A stretch of DNA of 64,000 nucleotides from Pyrrhoderma lamaoense (GCA_002794735.1 NBAZ01000024.1:62001-126000); one strand, 5' to 3'. Positions 40,291 through 53,100 are shown, numbered from the stretch's first letter. Made by a program: numbers and translations. The notes: generated by a model from the letters alone, not told the origin.

Positions 40291-41677
40291 ATGGCTGGAC
40301 TCACTGATCTCACTCCAGTGTAAGTTATACTCGCTTTTACATGACTTATGTATTTTGATCCCAAATTGAATATAAAGGGCAGGACCTCTGGTAAAAGAGT
40401 ATATGACTATAAGCCTTTGAGAGGTACTGAAGTACTCTAGTAGCTCCTCGGATACATGCTTAACTTGGGATTATTTGGAATATTGACAGTACAAGTTTGT
40501 ATGTTTGGCTCACTACAAGTGCTTTCGCTTGACTGAGACTTTTTAGATGTATACTTCTTAGCCTTCAAAAATGACGATAGATATACAAAAGCACTTGTTT
40601 ATCTGCTTTTCGTATTAGAGGCAGCTCAGACAGTTGTTGCGTCTAATGATGCTTATTTTATTTTTGCAAAAAACTTTGGAAACACGGGTGACATATACCT
40701 TGATCGGTCTGTTTGGTTATCCATTCCTATATTCACCTCTATCAGTGAGTCTTGTGGTTATAACCACAATTATGGCTTTTGAAACTGACCTCTGGGAGTC
40801 TAGTTAGTGCTTTGGTACAAAGTTATTATGCATACAGAGTCTATGTCATTTCGAGGTCTAAGATATTTGCTATTGTGATTTCAGTGGTACGTAAAGTACA
40901 CTTCACTTTATGCCAATCATTAAGCTGCCTATACTACTTTATAGATGTCATTATTCCAGTTCTCTACTGGTATTGCTACAGGTATCAACGCGCATCGTAT
41001 CACTACTTATGTAGAGCTGCAAGTGGAAGCAGTCCTTGTTCCTAGTGTAAGTAAGACTGGATATATGAGGCGTAAGGATATTGGGACTGAGTCACAATTT
41101 ATAATATTTTGTGATAGATATGGTCTATCTCGACTGCAGTATGTGATATACTTATCACAGTCTGTATGGCATTCTATGTGAGAGATCCTGGCTTGGTATA
41201 GAATCTTGCACTAATCTAGTACATAGCTCCTCAAGCGGGACACAGGAATGGATACAACCCACGAAGTTATTACTAGACTCGTGTGCCTTATTGTAGGAAC
41301 AGGGTCTCTGACGGGTAATGCCATATTATTCCTTTGTTACCTTTGTAACTGAAACAGTGGCAGCGGCGGTCGCTATAATCGATGTGATACTTTTCCTAAC
41401 TTTTCCCAACAAGCTTTATTACATATGCAGTGCATATGCCCTCCCAAAGCTATACTCAAACTCGGTTTTGGTACTCTTCAATAGTAGAGCGCGCATCGTT
41501 GATGGTGACCAAAGCATTATGCCGGAACACGGGCTTCATCACACGAGGTATAGGAAGGGTGGCCCACATAGAAACGCCACCGTGTCTATCGTGGCTACTA
41601 CAGTCATTCATGTTCAAGAAGAGACCTGGAAGGAAGCGGCTCGTGACTTGCCTGCGACAGTTGTTAAGACAAGTTAG
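40291..41677 (+). CDS. DUF6534-like multi-TM protein (copy 2)
   Basis: Short exon 1 (MAGLTDLTPV), then GYMLNLGLFGILTVQ, then a long exon with YTKALVYLLFVLEAAQTVVA and NDAYFIFAKNFGNTGD to about 40,743. Then SALVQSYYAYRVYVISRSKI, MSLFQFSTGIATGINAHRIT near 40,945-41,003, IWSISTAVCDILITVCMAFY near 41,120-41,180, RDTGMDTTHEVITRLVCLIV near 41,240-41,300, AVAIIDVILFLTFPNKLYYI and LYSNSVLVLFNSRARIVDGD near 41,450-41,510, and a hydrophilic tail ending VVKTS. Same plan as the genes at 31,056, 53,473 and 56,200, with no frame break seen. Function unknown. Confidence 0.8.
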
Positions 41678-42616
41678 TATATGTAATATATGTATTTGAG
41701 GGTGCGACTGGTTATACTGTTTCCACTGCATTGTAAACTTGAAACTGAGTTCTAAATTATAAATACCGATGATATCAGTGGCAATCAGCACCACAGATAG
41801 CCACTGTAGTGTACTGATAAATTTCAACTTCATTGCCGTTCCGTTATATTACTAATATTCTACACCAGTAGATACTTAAAAAGAAATACATTTCCACGCT
41901 AAACACCTCATAAACTATCCTTCTGTTGCTGAGACGTACAAGACGGATTCTTCTCTAGTTTACTTATATACCTATTAAGATGGTGGCGGCCATGATATCG
42001 CAGAGCCTCAATAACAGTACATTGTAATGAAATTCTTCAATCTCTGATAGTAACACCTCTTTTAAGTAATAGACTTCCATCACTATTACAGTAGTCGAAG
42101 GTATGTTTTTTTAGCCTTGACGTTCTCCTGACATCAAAATAGTTCTCTAAAACTTCCTTCCGCTGAGTACTACTTCTGTAACACTAAAAATCAGGCTGAC
42201 AGATCTTCCCTATTCGATCTGATGAGTGTGAGTGAAAATTTTCATCAGAGTTTATCTGAATCCGGATATCTTAGGAACGAAACTCTTTTTTTCATACTGG
42301 TCCTGAATATCAAATAAAGGCCTATGCTCACAAGGTTGTCAAAATTTTTGTGCACTCGTTATATCCTTTTTCCGAGGATCAGTGATGTTTTCCAGCTTAT
42401 AAGGAAATAAAATCAAACATCTAGGAGTCAGATGACTAATTGATCCGACAATTCATAGGACCACATTTCTTGGTCCTTATGTTGACAATTCCAATCAAGA
42501 ATCTTAGGATAATCTATGAAGTCCGAGCGCTGTTACTACCCCATATACTTCGGCTTCCATTCTAGAAGGTATATACATAAACCTTAGAATGCTTCTTGTT
42601 TTTATTCGATTACAAT
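41678..42616. other. 0.9 kb upstream of the NRPS-like gene
   Basis: AT-rich region with no gene recognised; expected to hold the promoter of the reductase. A second ATG at about 42,589 is in another frame. Confidence 0.4.
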
Positions 42617-45600
42617 ATGGCCACCTCCTTTCTGGTGCATCCGTCGTACTCGAGCTTTCCTGACTGTGAACCTATCAGTATACCTGAGCTGTATGATTGG
42701 CACCATGATCACAACAATAAACATCCTTTGTATATCTATGAGAATACATCAGGTATACTGCAAACGCTCACTATAGGGGAGGCAGTACAAGGCTTTCATG
42801 CAGCAACACAGTACATCCTTAATCATGTCTCAGCTGAGCGTTGCAAACCATCCTCTGTCATTGCAATACTAGCTTCCTCAGGTAAGTTGCTGCATTCAAG
42901 AGTACTATGGTTTGTTATCATTCGCTATCTCATCCTTATTTGTTATCTGCTACTATAGAAACAATTTCATACATATCGGTTATCATGGGCATTCTCAGGG
43001 CCGGTTATATAGCATTTCCATATCTCCTCGTAATAGCCCCTCCGCTATTGCGCACTTGCTCTCCACCGTCTCGGCGGCCTGCGTATTGGTCTCAAGCGAG
43101 ACAGCTATAAAAAAACTATTTTTAGACTCTATCAAGCTCCTCAACGATGCAGATAGACCTAAAGAGTTATGTATGCCTGTGTTTGATAATCTTTTCCCTT
43201 CAGGAGAGAAAACATCAGCTTTCAAATGGGTTCCAATGAGGCGAGTAGATATAAACGCAACCGCTTGCATATATCATTCTTCAGGTGAGTTAGTTGAAAC
43301 CGAGGTACCCAAATAATTTTTGAAGTATTTCATTCAGGTTCAACGTCGTTTCCCAGCCTATTTATCTGACCCATAGGGCTATGTATTGTTTCTCTACAGT
43401 CCCAAGTACGCCAATATTGCTTACGCTCATACGGATACAACAATTACTGAAAGCATTTTAGCCAAAAGTAGCATCAAGCTCAATGGACTTATATATGCTT
43501 GTCATTCTGTACCCATCTTCCATGGAATGGGATGGATGCCTTGACCTTCCCTGTATGCGTTTTTCTATCACTGCTTCTTACATATACAAGATTATCTAAC
43601 TTATTTTGTGCGGAAATAAAGACAAGTGTTGGTCTAACGATTGCAGTTTTTAAGCCATCCTTTCCTCCCATTGTCCCGAACCCATGCAATAGTCTGGACG
43701 AAGCTTTGAGTACTAAGGCAGACTTTTTACTTACAGCCCCATCATTTCCTGAGGTAAAGCCTGAGATTATATCATTAACTTGTGTTCACCGCGGGCGTGG
43801 TAGGCATGGGCAGAGAACCGAGATCAGGCTCTCACCCTATCAAAACTAAAAGGACTAGTAAGTCCCTCCTTGGACGTGTCTATCTCAGCTCATTTCCTTG
43901 TATCTTCTCAGGTCTACAGCGGCGGGCCCTTGGCGAAAAGCTCTGGAGATATACTGGCATCTTTGGGGGTAAACGTTTACCTAGCATATGGAACGTATGT
44001 GTATTAAAAGTAAGACGAGATGATGGCTCAAGCTATTTCTTAGAACTCAAACGGCTCTTTTAAGCCAATTTGTTCCTGGTATTTGTTTCCTACAGTTCTT
44101 TTCACTCAGATACATTGCTTGATGAACATCCTATAGGTCCGCCTGGAATGGACTGGGAATACTTCAAGTTTACTCAGGGTTGGAAAATTCATTTAGAAGA
44201 ATATGGGGGAAATCAATTTGAAGTTGTCGTCATTGTGAGAAATGTTGTAAATGCATATGATAGTGTCACTCAGTTCATTATCAGGATTCAAATGCATATA
44301 AGCCATACATATTCAATGGCTCTTTCTATGGGACCCCCGCTTATTCAACAGGCGATATCGTCTCAGCTCATCCCGATTATCCAGATCGCTATCGCTTAGT
44401 CGGAAGAACAGATGATCAGATAATACATTCAAATGGTGAAAAGACAAATCCAACGCCACTGGGTATGACAGCCCGTTATAAAAAAACATATTCCTGTCTA
44501 AGTTCTTATAGAGCATATACTTAACAAGGATCCTTATATTGAGGCTTCAATCGTCTTCGGTCGAGGGCAAGTGCAGTGTGGGGTACTGATACAACCCAAG
44601 CAAAATCACACGTTCGATCCCACGGACACCAAAAAATTGATCACTTTCCGCAACTCGGTATGGTACGTACCCTCATTATCTAGCCATTTCTATCAGTACA
44701 TGGTGATACTTTATTATAGGCAATCAGTAGAAAAAGTGAACAATTTCGCTCCTACTCATTCCCGTATCTTCAAAGAGGTAGTAGATCCATTGAGTATACC
44801 AAAAGTAAGGATGAGTCACTAACTTGAGATTAAAGATGATACTGGTTACTTCCCCGAGTAAGCCATTTCAGTACACATCGAAGCATACTGTTCGCCGTCA
44901 GTACATGATCAATGAGTATGAAGATGAAATCAAAAACTTGTATGCTTCGGTATCTGAGAGCGCTCAAGAAGAGATACAAAGCCCTACTACATGGTCTGAG
45001 GCTTCGACTCTTCACTTTACTCGAATTGTTATAGAAGCTACCATGAAAAACCGATCTCAGACTGTAAGTGATGAGGTTGATCTTTTTGAACATGGAATGG
45101 ACAGGTAGTTTTCAGAGAGTTTATAGTGGTGACTTGTAAAATTGATTACTACATTAGTCTTCAGGCAACGTGGATACGAAACACATTCTTGCGCATATTG
45201 AGGAGCTCGAAACCTGGAGCAGAGAAAGTCGTACCAGTAAATTTTGTCTATGCATACCCTACTATCAAAAAGCTTGCTGCTTTTGTCTATAATGCTGTAA
45301 ATGGATCTGCCGGAAAAGTCTCTAGCCTCGAGGGTAACAAAAAGCTAGTAGAACTTCAGGAACTGATAGCGAGGTACTCAAGAGACTTTCCAGTATTTTC
45401 ACCAGCTTCAAGCACCCCAACCTTGGAAGGAGATGTCATCCTTTTGACAGGGTCTACTGGCTCTCTTGGTTCGAATATTCTTTCGGAACTCATCGTTAGC
45501 GACTCGGTTAAGCGCGTCTATGCTCTATCACGTCATATAAAAGGGGAAATTGCACGTGACAGACTCTCACAAGCATTTTTGAGAAATGGCTTGGACCAGA

Positions 45601-46783
45601 GTCTGCTCCAAAGCGAGAAGCTTCGAATTTTGGAAGGTGACACCGGCGAGCCAGATTTTTCAATCGAATATGAAAGTTGTTCTGAGGTATTATATATCTA
45701 TCTTTACATATAACCGGCTGACCTTCTCCATCTTAAATTTCAATTCTAGATGCTGTGTACTGTAACACATGTGATCCATGCAGGTGAGCACGCATCTTAT
45801 CTGAGTTAAGGTATTACACAGTATATATAATATGATCGGGTAGCTTGGATGGTAAATTTCAATAACTCAGTTTCTTCGTTTGAGAATAATATCAAGGGCT
45901 TGCGACACTTGATAGACTTTGCTCTTCAAGTTAAACAGCCAACCTCAGCTCGACTTATCTTCATCAGCTCTGTTGGGGTATTCCGTAGTAAGCTTCAATC
46001 CATAATTGAACTATCACGAGAATTTCTCAATACGATAATTGCAGACTCCGAGAGCAGACTTGCACTCGAGGAGCCCATAGAAAACTTAGAGACTGCTATG
46101 GGATCCGGATATAGCGAGTCCAAGTTAGTTTCAGAGAAAATACTTGAACAAGCTGCAACACATGCCTCTCTTCGAGCAACCATCATCCGGATGGGCCAGC
46201 TGACAGGTGGGAGACTTGGCGCTTGGAACGAACAAGAATGGTTTCCGAGTCTTGTTAAAACTAGTATTGCTTTGCAAATACTTCCGGATATGAAAGGAGT
46301 GAGTGTATACTCATTCAAATACAGAAACAAATGATAATCTCGTTTTATAAGAACATTTCTTGGATATCCTCAAATGCTGCAGCAGGCATTGTAATGAAGC
46401 TACTCCACTCGGACCAGAAGATTATACATCTTGTGAACCCGAGATCAATCACATGGTCTTCCCTAATAGCTGTACTTTCCAATCTTCTCAAACTTCGCGT
46501 CACCTCATATGAAAAATGGCTAGGATGTTTACAATCCTCAGTGACTGATGATTTGAAAAAAGATGAGTTTGATTTCGTATATGAGAAGATGCCGGCCTTG
46601 CGTCTTCTAGATTTCTTCCAAACGGCACGGATTGGGGAAGAATATGAGCCCCTGGGGCTACCAAATATAAACTGCGAAAAATTGTTGAAACAATTACATG
46701 AAACCCCTCTCCCGTTAGCGGAAGATGAAATAAGATGTTGGTTTACCTACTGGTTCTCAATAGGATTTATTCCTCAATACTAG
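42617..46783 (+). CDS. NRPS-like reductase (adenylation-carrier-reductase)
   Basis: Three-domain enzyme that adenylates a carboxylic acid, loads it on a phosphopantetheine arm and releases it by NADPH reduction, giving an aldehyde. Adenylation domain: MATSFLVHPSYSSFPDC start, MGILRAGYIAFPISPRNSP, the AMP loop SGSTSFP (split by intron 43,285-43,337), HSVPIFHGMGWMP, VYSGGPLAKSSGDILASLGV, YSTGDIVSAHPDYPDRYRLV with GRTDDQIIHSNGEKTNP. Carrier domain: DLFEHGMDSLQATWIRNTFL near 45,080-45,185; the codon of the acceptor Ser is split by intron 45,105-45,157. Reductase domain: LLTGSTGSLGSNILSELI near 45,445-45,495, THVIHAAWMVNFNNSV, IFISSVGVF, and the active-site YSESKLVSEKIL near 46,110, ending YWFSIGFIPQY. 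One base seems missing near 43,351-43,356, after SGSTSFP; otherwise the exons read well. No condensation domain is present, so it is not a peptide synthetase. Substrate likely an aromatic or fatty acid. Confidence 0.88.
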
Positions 46784-47177
46784 GCAATATAATCCAATAG
46801 ATATGTAACATGTAGATAAAATTATGTATTCTAAGATCCGAACAAAGAAGCTGTACATTAAATGACACATTTTTATCACATATAAAGCAGCATATGATAA
46901 GGACATAACTTCACGCTCAGCTCGAGTTCGTCCAGTCTCTTACATCTAAGAAAGTATATTGAGTGTGCAACTACCGATAGCAAACTAGTTTTAGGTGTAG
47001 TTACACATTATTAATGGAAAACTATCTATTCCGATTCTGTGCGTTTCAAATGGTGTCAAGGGACTTTAGTCGACATTATCGACCATAACAGTCGGAGCTG
47101 ACTGATATCTCCAAGCCAGTACCCTCGATTAGGTACCCTTGCAAGAACTCAGTAAAGCCTCTCCCTCGTTTGTTGGT
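46784..47177. other. Spacer before LTR copy C
   Basis: Nothing recognised. It ends in the target-site copy TTGG that flanks LTR copy C. Confidence 0.4.
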
Positions 47178-47923
47178 GAAAACTAAACTTTTGGTCAGAT
47201 TTTGACCTTGGTGTCGTATTTAGTGGCGAGGACGTGGGGTTTAGAGTCTGCCTACACCAGACACGATGCTCAGGCTAAGATTTGGGGCTAAATAGCGAGA
47301 TACTCGACCTCGGCCGTCCGGCCGAGATCTCGGTCGGACCGTAGAGACTGATAGAGACCTTGAGGCGAGCTGAGACTTCACATACCAGTAAAAGTAGAAG
47401 AAACGTATAGAACAGAGCCCGACCGAGGCTGTAGTTTGAGGTAAAAGTGTATGTATTTCAGTCCGCCGGACGACTTGCAGTACGAGAGCGTTACAAGCGC
47501 GCCCGGGCAGGCTAATAAAGCAGCAGAGAAGTAGATAAAGAGTACAGGAGACTAGTAGAGAGCTACTCGGGGGGGGGTGTAGAAAGATAGCGACCGAGAG
47601 GAGTAGCTAGGAATTTACTGGGATTCATTTTTTCACTACGGCCTCAAGTCTGGAGGCTTATATAGCAAAACGCGAGATAAAGGTTAGATAATAAGGAAAG
47701 CATGGTGTCCAGGTGGCTATATGCGACTGGACGAAGGTTTAAGCTATCAGAAACGAGGGGTCGTATAAACGAACCCTAGCCTCGAGTAAGAGTAGAAAGT
47801 GAAGCTAAATAGTAAGAGAAATGAACGAGGCGCGCGGCCGAGTAGTAGCAATGGACTTCTCGGCGAGTTAGAAAGTGCATTACAAATGCACTACGACCGG
47901 CCAAACACTTAGCTGGTCCTACA
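47177..47923 (+). mobile_element. LTR copy C, full length, with target-site duplication
   Basis: A 747 bp repeat beginning TGAAAACTAAACTTTTGG and ending GGTCCTACA (TG...CA ends). The 4-bp flanks match: TTGG at 47,173-47,176 and at 47,924-47,927. It contains the conserved box GGCTTATATAGCAAAACG near 47,650-47,670, a likely TATA box. No coding sequence follows on either side, so it behaves as a solo LTR. Confidence 0.8.
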
Positions 47924-47943
47924 TTGGTTATCACGGTATAGGT

Positions 47944-49566
47944 TTAATCCTCGTTATTTTGAGGTTCTACAGCTGTAAACTCCATGGATTCTATCGAATC
48001 TTCTCCTATGGATCGGTTATGATTTGCTTCCTCTTCCGCCTCTTCCTTCAAGTGAATCACCAAGTTGCTACCAAGGACGCATAGTAGAAGGGGATTTCCA
48101 AGTACACTGAGATATGTTGATACGAGTGGATTCTCTATAATCTCTGAGGCAATCTGAGAAAGTGTATTTACGACAAGCCTAATAAAGATACTTAGAATCT
48201 GCTATGATAGTGTTGTGAAGTATACTGAACTCTTACAAGACGAAGTACATAGCTTGATGCTGGATTAGTAGCTTGATAAGATCCTTGCCTGTAGAATTTG
48301 GGTCTTCTTCCCAGATTTGAACTGCTTTGCATACTGTTAGTATCATCATAATTAAGTCATACATCAAAGGCGGTATCCTGAGAATATCAGAGCTTCAATA
48401 AGCATACTAACGAAGAACTGTATATCGTTACCAGGCAGCCGCATATCTTCTAGGTATATCTCTCGCCCCTATACATAGAACAATGTCCTTTCCATAGGAT
48501 TGTATACCTACTATTAAAGACGTCAGTACAAAATACCTATCTTGTACTGGATAGATCGCTTACCTTTCTCATATACCACAACATATACAAGTAGAGCCAG
48601 GGTATAACATGCTTCTATGGAAAATAGAACTCTAAGCCATAAGCTAACAGTCTTCCCTGGGCCAACGTTACTTTGACTCTACGTAAGCCATCTTTAGGGT
48701 GACTGACCACAAGAGTATAGCGCTCGAACTCGCATCAGAAGAACATCTAATCGGCCTTGTTGTGAGGAGAATTAACCACATTTGAAAAGAGCAGTGGACC
48801 CTTACATTCAATCAATAAAAAAGTAGCCCAGTCTGATTCGTAAGTAAACGAAGGTCAGGATAGTGGAATGCCGATTTGTATAATTTTTTATCTTACCTGA
48901 TAGAAGCTCAGACCACTTGCTAAAGGAGCCTAGTGATGTATTGTTAGTCGAGTAATCAGTTGAATAGACCAGTATCGGTTAAGGTTAAAACACACATCTC
49001 AGAACATATAGTATAAGTGAGGATTGAGTATAATACTTCTGGACACTCACAGAATATAGTTTCCGGTAATTATTTTTGCTATAACAAGTAGGGAGTAATC
49101 ATACTTAGCTCGATGTTATCCAGAAAGATAAAAAGACCGTCGAACATGCTAAACCACAGGCTGCACCAAATAATCCTATATACCGATTCTATATGCTGTA
49201 AGATACGAGAGTTTGAGAGATCATTAAAGTTCTCACAGCCATATAAGCTAGGCCAACAAAGGATCGCAAATTACGCTTTTCGACAAAGTTATTAGTACCA
49301 GCTACCGTTATGCTCCATAGTGTACCATACGCACCCAGATATATTTGACCTATTCATAGTTAAGTATCATAACTACTGAATGAGAAAACTGAGCCCACCT
49401 CCTTGTCCAAAACTATTGCTATCATCAGATCTTAAAGTTAGCCCTATAATGCTACAAAGGACAGAGCAGTAGAATCACCTGTATCATAAATTAGGAGTGA
49501 TAACAGAGCGGCTTGGCAGTACTGAGAAGTGGACCTATCAATAAGTGGCGTTTTAGCGAGACTCAT
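47944..49566 (-). CDS. DUF6533-like multi-TM protein
   Basis: Start MSLAKTPLIDRSTSQYCQAA at 49,566, followed by LLSLLIYD, which matches the opening of DUF6533 proteins. Then VKYIWVRMVHYGA near 49,310, AACGLACSTVFLSFW near 49,100-49,150, VLFSIEACYTLALLVYVVVY near 48,570-48,630, KAVQIWEEDPNSTGKDLIK and LLIQHQAMYFVL near 48,235-48,325, then NTLSQIASEIIENPLVSTYL, SVLGNPLLLCVLGSNLVIHL and an acidic tail (KEEAEEEANHNRSIGED). The stop is TAA at 47,944-47,946, only 20 bases from LTR copy C. The exon chain between 48.65 and 49.45 kb is only partly resolved, so I cannot say whether the gene is intact. Function unknown; predicted seven-TM protein. Confidence 0.65.
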
Positions 49567-50282
49567 TCTGAATCGCTGGTGATATAGGAGAGTAGGTATT
49601 AGATACTTTATTTCACAAGCATCTTTGTCTTTATATCTGTATGTCATAACTAGGACTATAACGTATCTATGTTGCTACACAACTCTTTGATTGATAATCA
49701 AGAGCTATTTCAGAGAAGTGCAACACATCTTGACGTATCTACATTTATGAACTGGCCCAAAGTTCGTCAGTTGAGCTGAGAAAGGAGTGCTGACAAGATA
49801 CGTGCTCGAGTTATGAAAGGTAGTCCAGTCTCCTGAACCAAGATGAAGATACTTGTCATGTGGACAACAACATGCTTTCTATGTTCTTAGTCCCATTTAT
49901 TCGACATATTCATAGTCAACACTGTTCTCAACACTGATCCATCTCATATCAATAGATAAGAAGTCCAGAGACTGAGACTAGCTACTGGGCAAAATAGAAT
50001 TCTTAGCTATATTTTTTATCTTTCAGTAGATTCTTCTCCGGGACGTATAGCACCGTGGCACAGCTTGAGAGGGGTGATATGAACGTCTGTGATCCAACTC
50101 ATAGAAAAATGTATTCTTTTCCGCCGTGCAAGTCTTTGTAAATTCACTATTATTAAGATTTTGGTATTCAGTCTCGCATAATCTAATATTATTCAGACAA
50201 GGTTTCTAGTCGAACTAAATTTCAATATACCAACTCCTCAGTTTCACATTCTTATTATAACATTATCTCTCTGGTCCTTATT
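49567..50282. other. 0.7 kb without a recognised gene
   Basis: AT-rich DNA between the start of the DUF6533-like gene and the end of the zinc-finger gene. Nothing recognised. Confidence 0.4.
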
Positions 50283-50767
50283 TCAACCCCTACATGTCTT
50301 CTCATGTTCCTTAAGGTCTTTGGTCCTGCAGAATCCCCGTCTACACCCTTTACCACATCTCTGCCTCACAGAAACGTGATGTGCAAGTCCTTCCGGGGAT
50401 GCATATCCTGATCTACACTGATCGCATTCAAATGGACGATCTGATCTCAACGGTGCGGGCTGGGTCGATGACGAGGAGGAAGCCACAGGAGCCACAGGAG
50501 TTGCCCGGTTGACTTGAACAGGACGCGGTAGTCCAGGTGTGGGTGCAGGTCCTCTATGTACTCGTTGATTGGGTGGGGAGGAAAAGGGGCGTGACCAATT
50601 ACGGGGAACGGAGGTATTGGAGGTTGTTGTTGTTGATATTGTACCGGCTGTGGAACTGGAACTGCCGGTGCGGCGGGGGCAGCAGGCGCCGTATTTGGAA
50701 GATGAGCTGGCATCTTGGTTCGGTCATACGATACTTGAGCGTACTTGTTATAGTATTGGCCTGACAT
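50283..50767 (-). CDS. C2H2-type zinc-finger protein with Pro-rich N-terminus
   Basis: The N-terminus reads MSGQYYNKYAQVSYDRTKMP, then a Pro/Ala/Gln-rich stretch (APAAPAAPAVPVPQPVQYQQ). The C-terminal part has FECDQCRSGYASPEGLAHHV, then RCGKGCRRGFCRTKDLKEH and EKTC: one C2H2-like finger and a second Cys-rich one. Probable nucleic-acid-binding regulator. The two halves lie in different frames; one extra base in the run at 50,586-50,589 (GGGG, plus strand) would join them through PFSSPPNQRVHRGPAPTPG and VNRATPVAPVASSSSSTQ. It may therefore be a single intact gene of about 160 residues with a consensus error, or a frameshifted gene. LTR copy D begins 161 bases past its ATG. Confidence 0.6.
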
Positions 50768-50927
50768 TTCTTATTATTACTACTTGAAGACTGAGATTAG
50801 CTGAAAGCTGTAGAAAGAAGTTGTTTGTGATGGGATGGAAGTGGTACATCGAGGTTGGTTTTATACTGGATTTAGTGGACAGAGCATTGCTTGATGAACA
50901 CAAAGTTCTTTCTCTGTAACTTGACGC

Positions 50928-51664
50928 TGTAGGACCAGCTAAGTGTTTGGCCGGTCGTAGTGCATTTATAATGCACTTTCTAACTCGCCCGAGAAGTCCA
51001 TTTCTACTACTCGGCCGCGCGCCTCGTTCATTTCCCTTACTATTTAGCTTCACTTTCTACTCTTACTCGAGGGTAGCGTTCGTTTATACGACCCCCTCGT
51101 TTCTGATAGCTTAAACCCTTCGTCCAGTGGCATATAGCCACCTGGACTCCATGCTTTCCTTATTATCTAACCTTTATCTCGCGTTTTGCTATATAAGCCT
51201 CCAGACTTGAGGCCGTAGTTAATCAATTAGTTCCCACTCAATCTCCAGTCTATTCACCCCCCCCCCCCGAGTAGCTCTCTACTAGTCTCCTGTACTCTTG
51301 GTCTACTTCTCTACTGCTTTATTAGGCTGCCCGGGCGCGCTTGTAACGCTCTGACCGTACCGCAAGCCGTCCGGGCGGACTGAAATACATACACCTTTAC
51401 CTCAAAATACAGCCTCGGTCGGGGTCTGTTCTATACATTTCAACTACTTTTACTGGTCTGTGAAGTCTCAGCTTGCCTCGAGGTCTCTATCAGTCTCTAC
51501 AGTCCGACCGAGATCTCGGCCGGACGGCCGAGGTCGAGTATCTCGCTATTTAGCCCCAAATCTTAGCCTGAGCATCGTGTCTGGTGTAGGCAGACTCTAA
51601 ACCCCACGTCCTCGCCACTAAATATAACACCAAGGTCAAAATCCGACCAAAAGTTTAGTTTTCA
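50928..51664 (-). mobile_element. LTR copy D, full length, inverted
   Basis: 737 bp, same family as copy C but on the minus strand: on the plus strand it runs from TGTAGGACCAGC to AGTTTTCA. The 4-bp flanks ACGC (50,924-50,927 and 51,665-51,668) match exactly, which supports the TG...CA ends. A C run of about 11 lies near 51,256-51,268. Confidence 0.85.
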
Positions 51665-51668
51665 ACGC

Positions 51669-52375
51669 TTCTGAGAAGTAAGAATAGCCATGGATGAGTG
51701 AAACTTTGAAACGACACAAGAATACCGAAGATGGCCGTAACAAGTCGCTCAATATATTTTGCAAACGAGTTTCAAATTCTGCTATCCAAGTACTTATGAA
51801 AGCCCCGTGAAAGCTTCATCTTGCTCGTTAGAGGCAAAATGAAGGTTGGTGTAAGTGTAGATTACTTCTCATATATAATTACAAGTTTATAAGTGGAAAA
51901 TATATGTAAGAGATTATATTTGTAATTTCTTTGTTCTTCGGTGACTCTGATCGACGTGATTTGCATGTATGTTACACCACCTTACACTTTGCCTCTGACA
52001 AATGAGACGAAGCCTTTACTCGCCTCACACATACCTCATGTAAGCTATTGGCTGCCTAGGTTGCCGAATTGAAACTCGTTTGCACAAAACTATAGATAAC
52101 CAGTCCCGAGCCATCCTCGATCTTTGATGTACCTTACATCGTTTCATGGAGCCTCCCTTCCCTATATTTACTCTAGGTCTCTAGTAAGTATCAAGCTATT
52201 ATAAAGAAGGAATTATTGTCCTTCTTTCTATTATCAAGCAATGTTCAAAGTACTACCACAAACACTGGGTTCAGCCGTTCCCAGTATCAGAGTGCTTTGC
52301 TCCTCCTCAATCCCCTCCAAACAACTTTCCAGATGTTCCAAACTAATCCAACCCTCCCCACCCTGTCTAGTCCAC
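51669..52375. other. 0.7 kb between LTR copies D and E
   Basis: No gene recognised. A minus-strand open stretch at 52,234-52,428 runs into the LTR and has no known family. Confidence 0.4.
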
Positions 52376-53100
52376 TGAAAACTTAGCTTTAGGTCAGGGT
52401 TGGACCTTTTAGTAGTATTTAGTAGCAAGGCCTTGAGGTTTAGAGTCTGCTTACACCAGACACAATGTTCTGGCTCAGTTTAGAGAGCTAGAAAGCGAGT
52501 AACTCGACTTTGGCTGGAGTGCCAAGAACTCGACTACAGCGTAGAGAGAGATAGAGAGCTTGGGGCGAGCTGAGAGCTCATGGACTAATAGAAGAATTAG
52601 AAACGTATAGAACAAAACCCCGACCGAAGCTGTAGTTTGAGATAAATTTGTATAGTATCAGTCCGCCCGGTTGACTTGCAGTACAGTCAGAGCGTCACAA
52701 GTGTGTCCAGGCAGCAGAGTAGCAGATAAGGAGTACAGGCGACTATCAGAGAGCTACTTCGGGGGGTGGGTAATAAGATTGGGAGTGAATTGATTAACTA
52801 TGGCCTCAAGTTTGGAGGCTTATACAGCAAAACGCAAGATAAAGGGTAGATCATATGGAAAGCGTGCATTCCAGGTGGCTATATGCTACTGGACGAATGG
52901 TCTAAGCTATCAAAAATGAGGGGGCCATACAAACGAATCCTATCCTCGAGTAAGAGTAAAAAGTGAAGCTAAATAGTAAGAGAAATGGGCCAGAAGCACG
53001 CCCGAGAGCAAGGAAATATAGTAGTAATGGACTCTCCAGGTGAGTTACAAAGTGTATTATAAATGCACCACGACCGGCTATCTAGTTAGTTGGTCCTACA
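52376..53100 (+). mobile_element. LTR copy E, diverged
   Basis: 725 bp, same order of segments as copy C (start TGAAAACTTAGC, GGCTTATACAGCAAAACG box, end TTGGTCCTACA) but with more substitutions. The flanks CCAC and GTGA do not match, so its target duplication has decayed or the copy has been rearranged. It is probably older than C and D. Confidence 0.8.

Noticed and set aside
50283..50767. Two separate small genes for the Pro-rich and zinc-finger parts
   Set aside because: Only one start context is good, the frames overlap, and a single base in a G run joins them into one continuous protein.
47177..51664. A complete LTR retrotransposon between copies C and D
   Set aside because: The two copies are in opposite orientation, each has its own target duplication, and the interior codes for membrane and zinc-finger proteins, not gag-pol.
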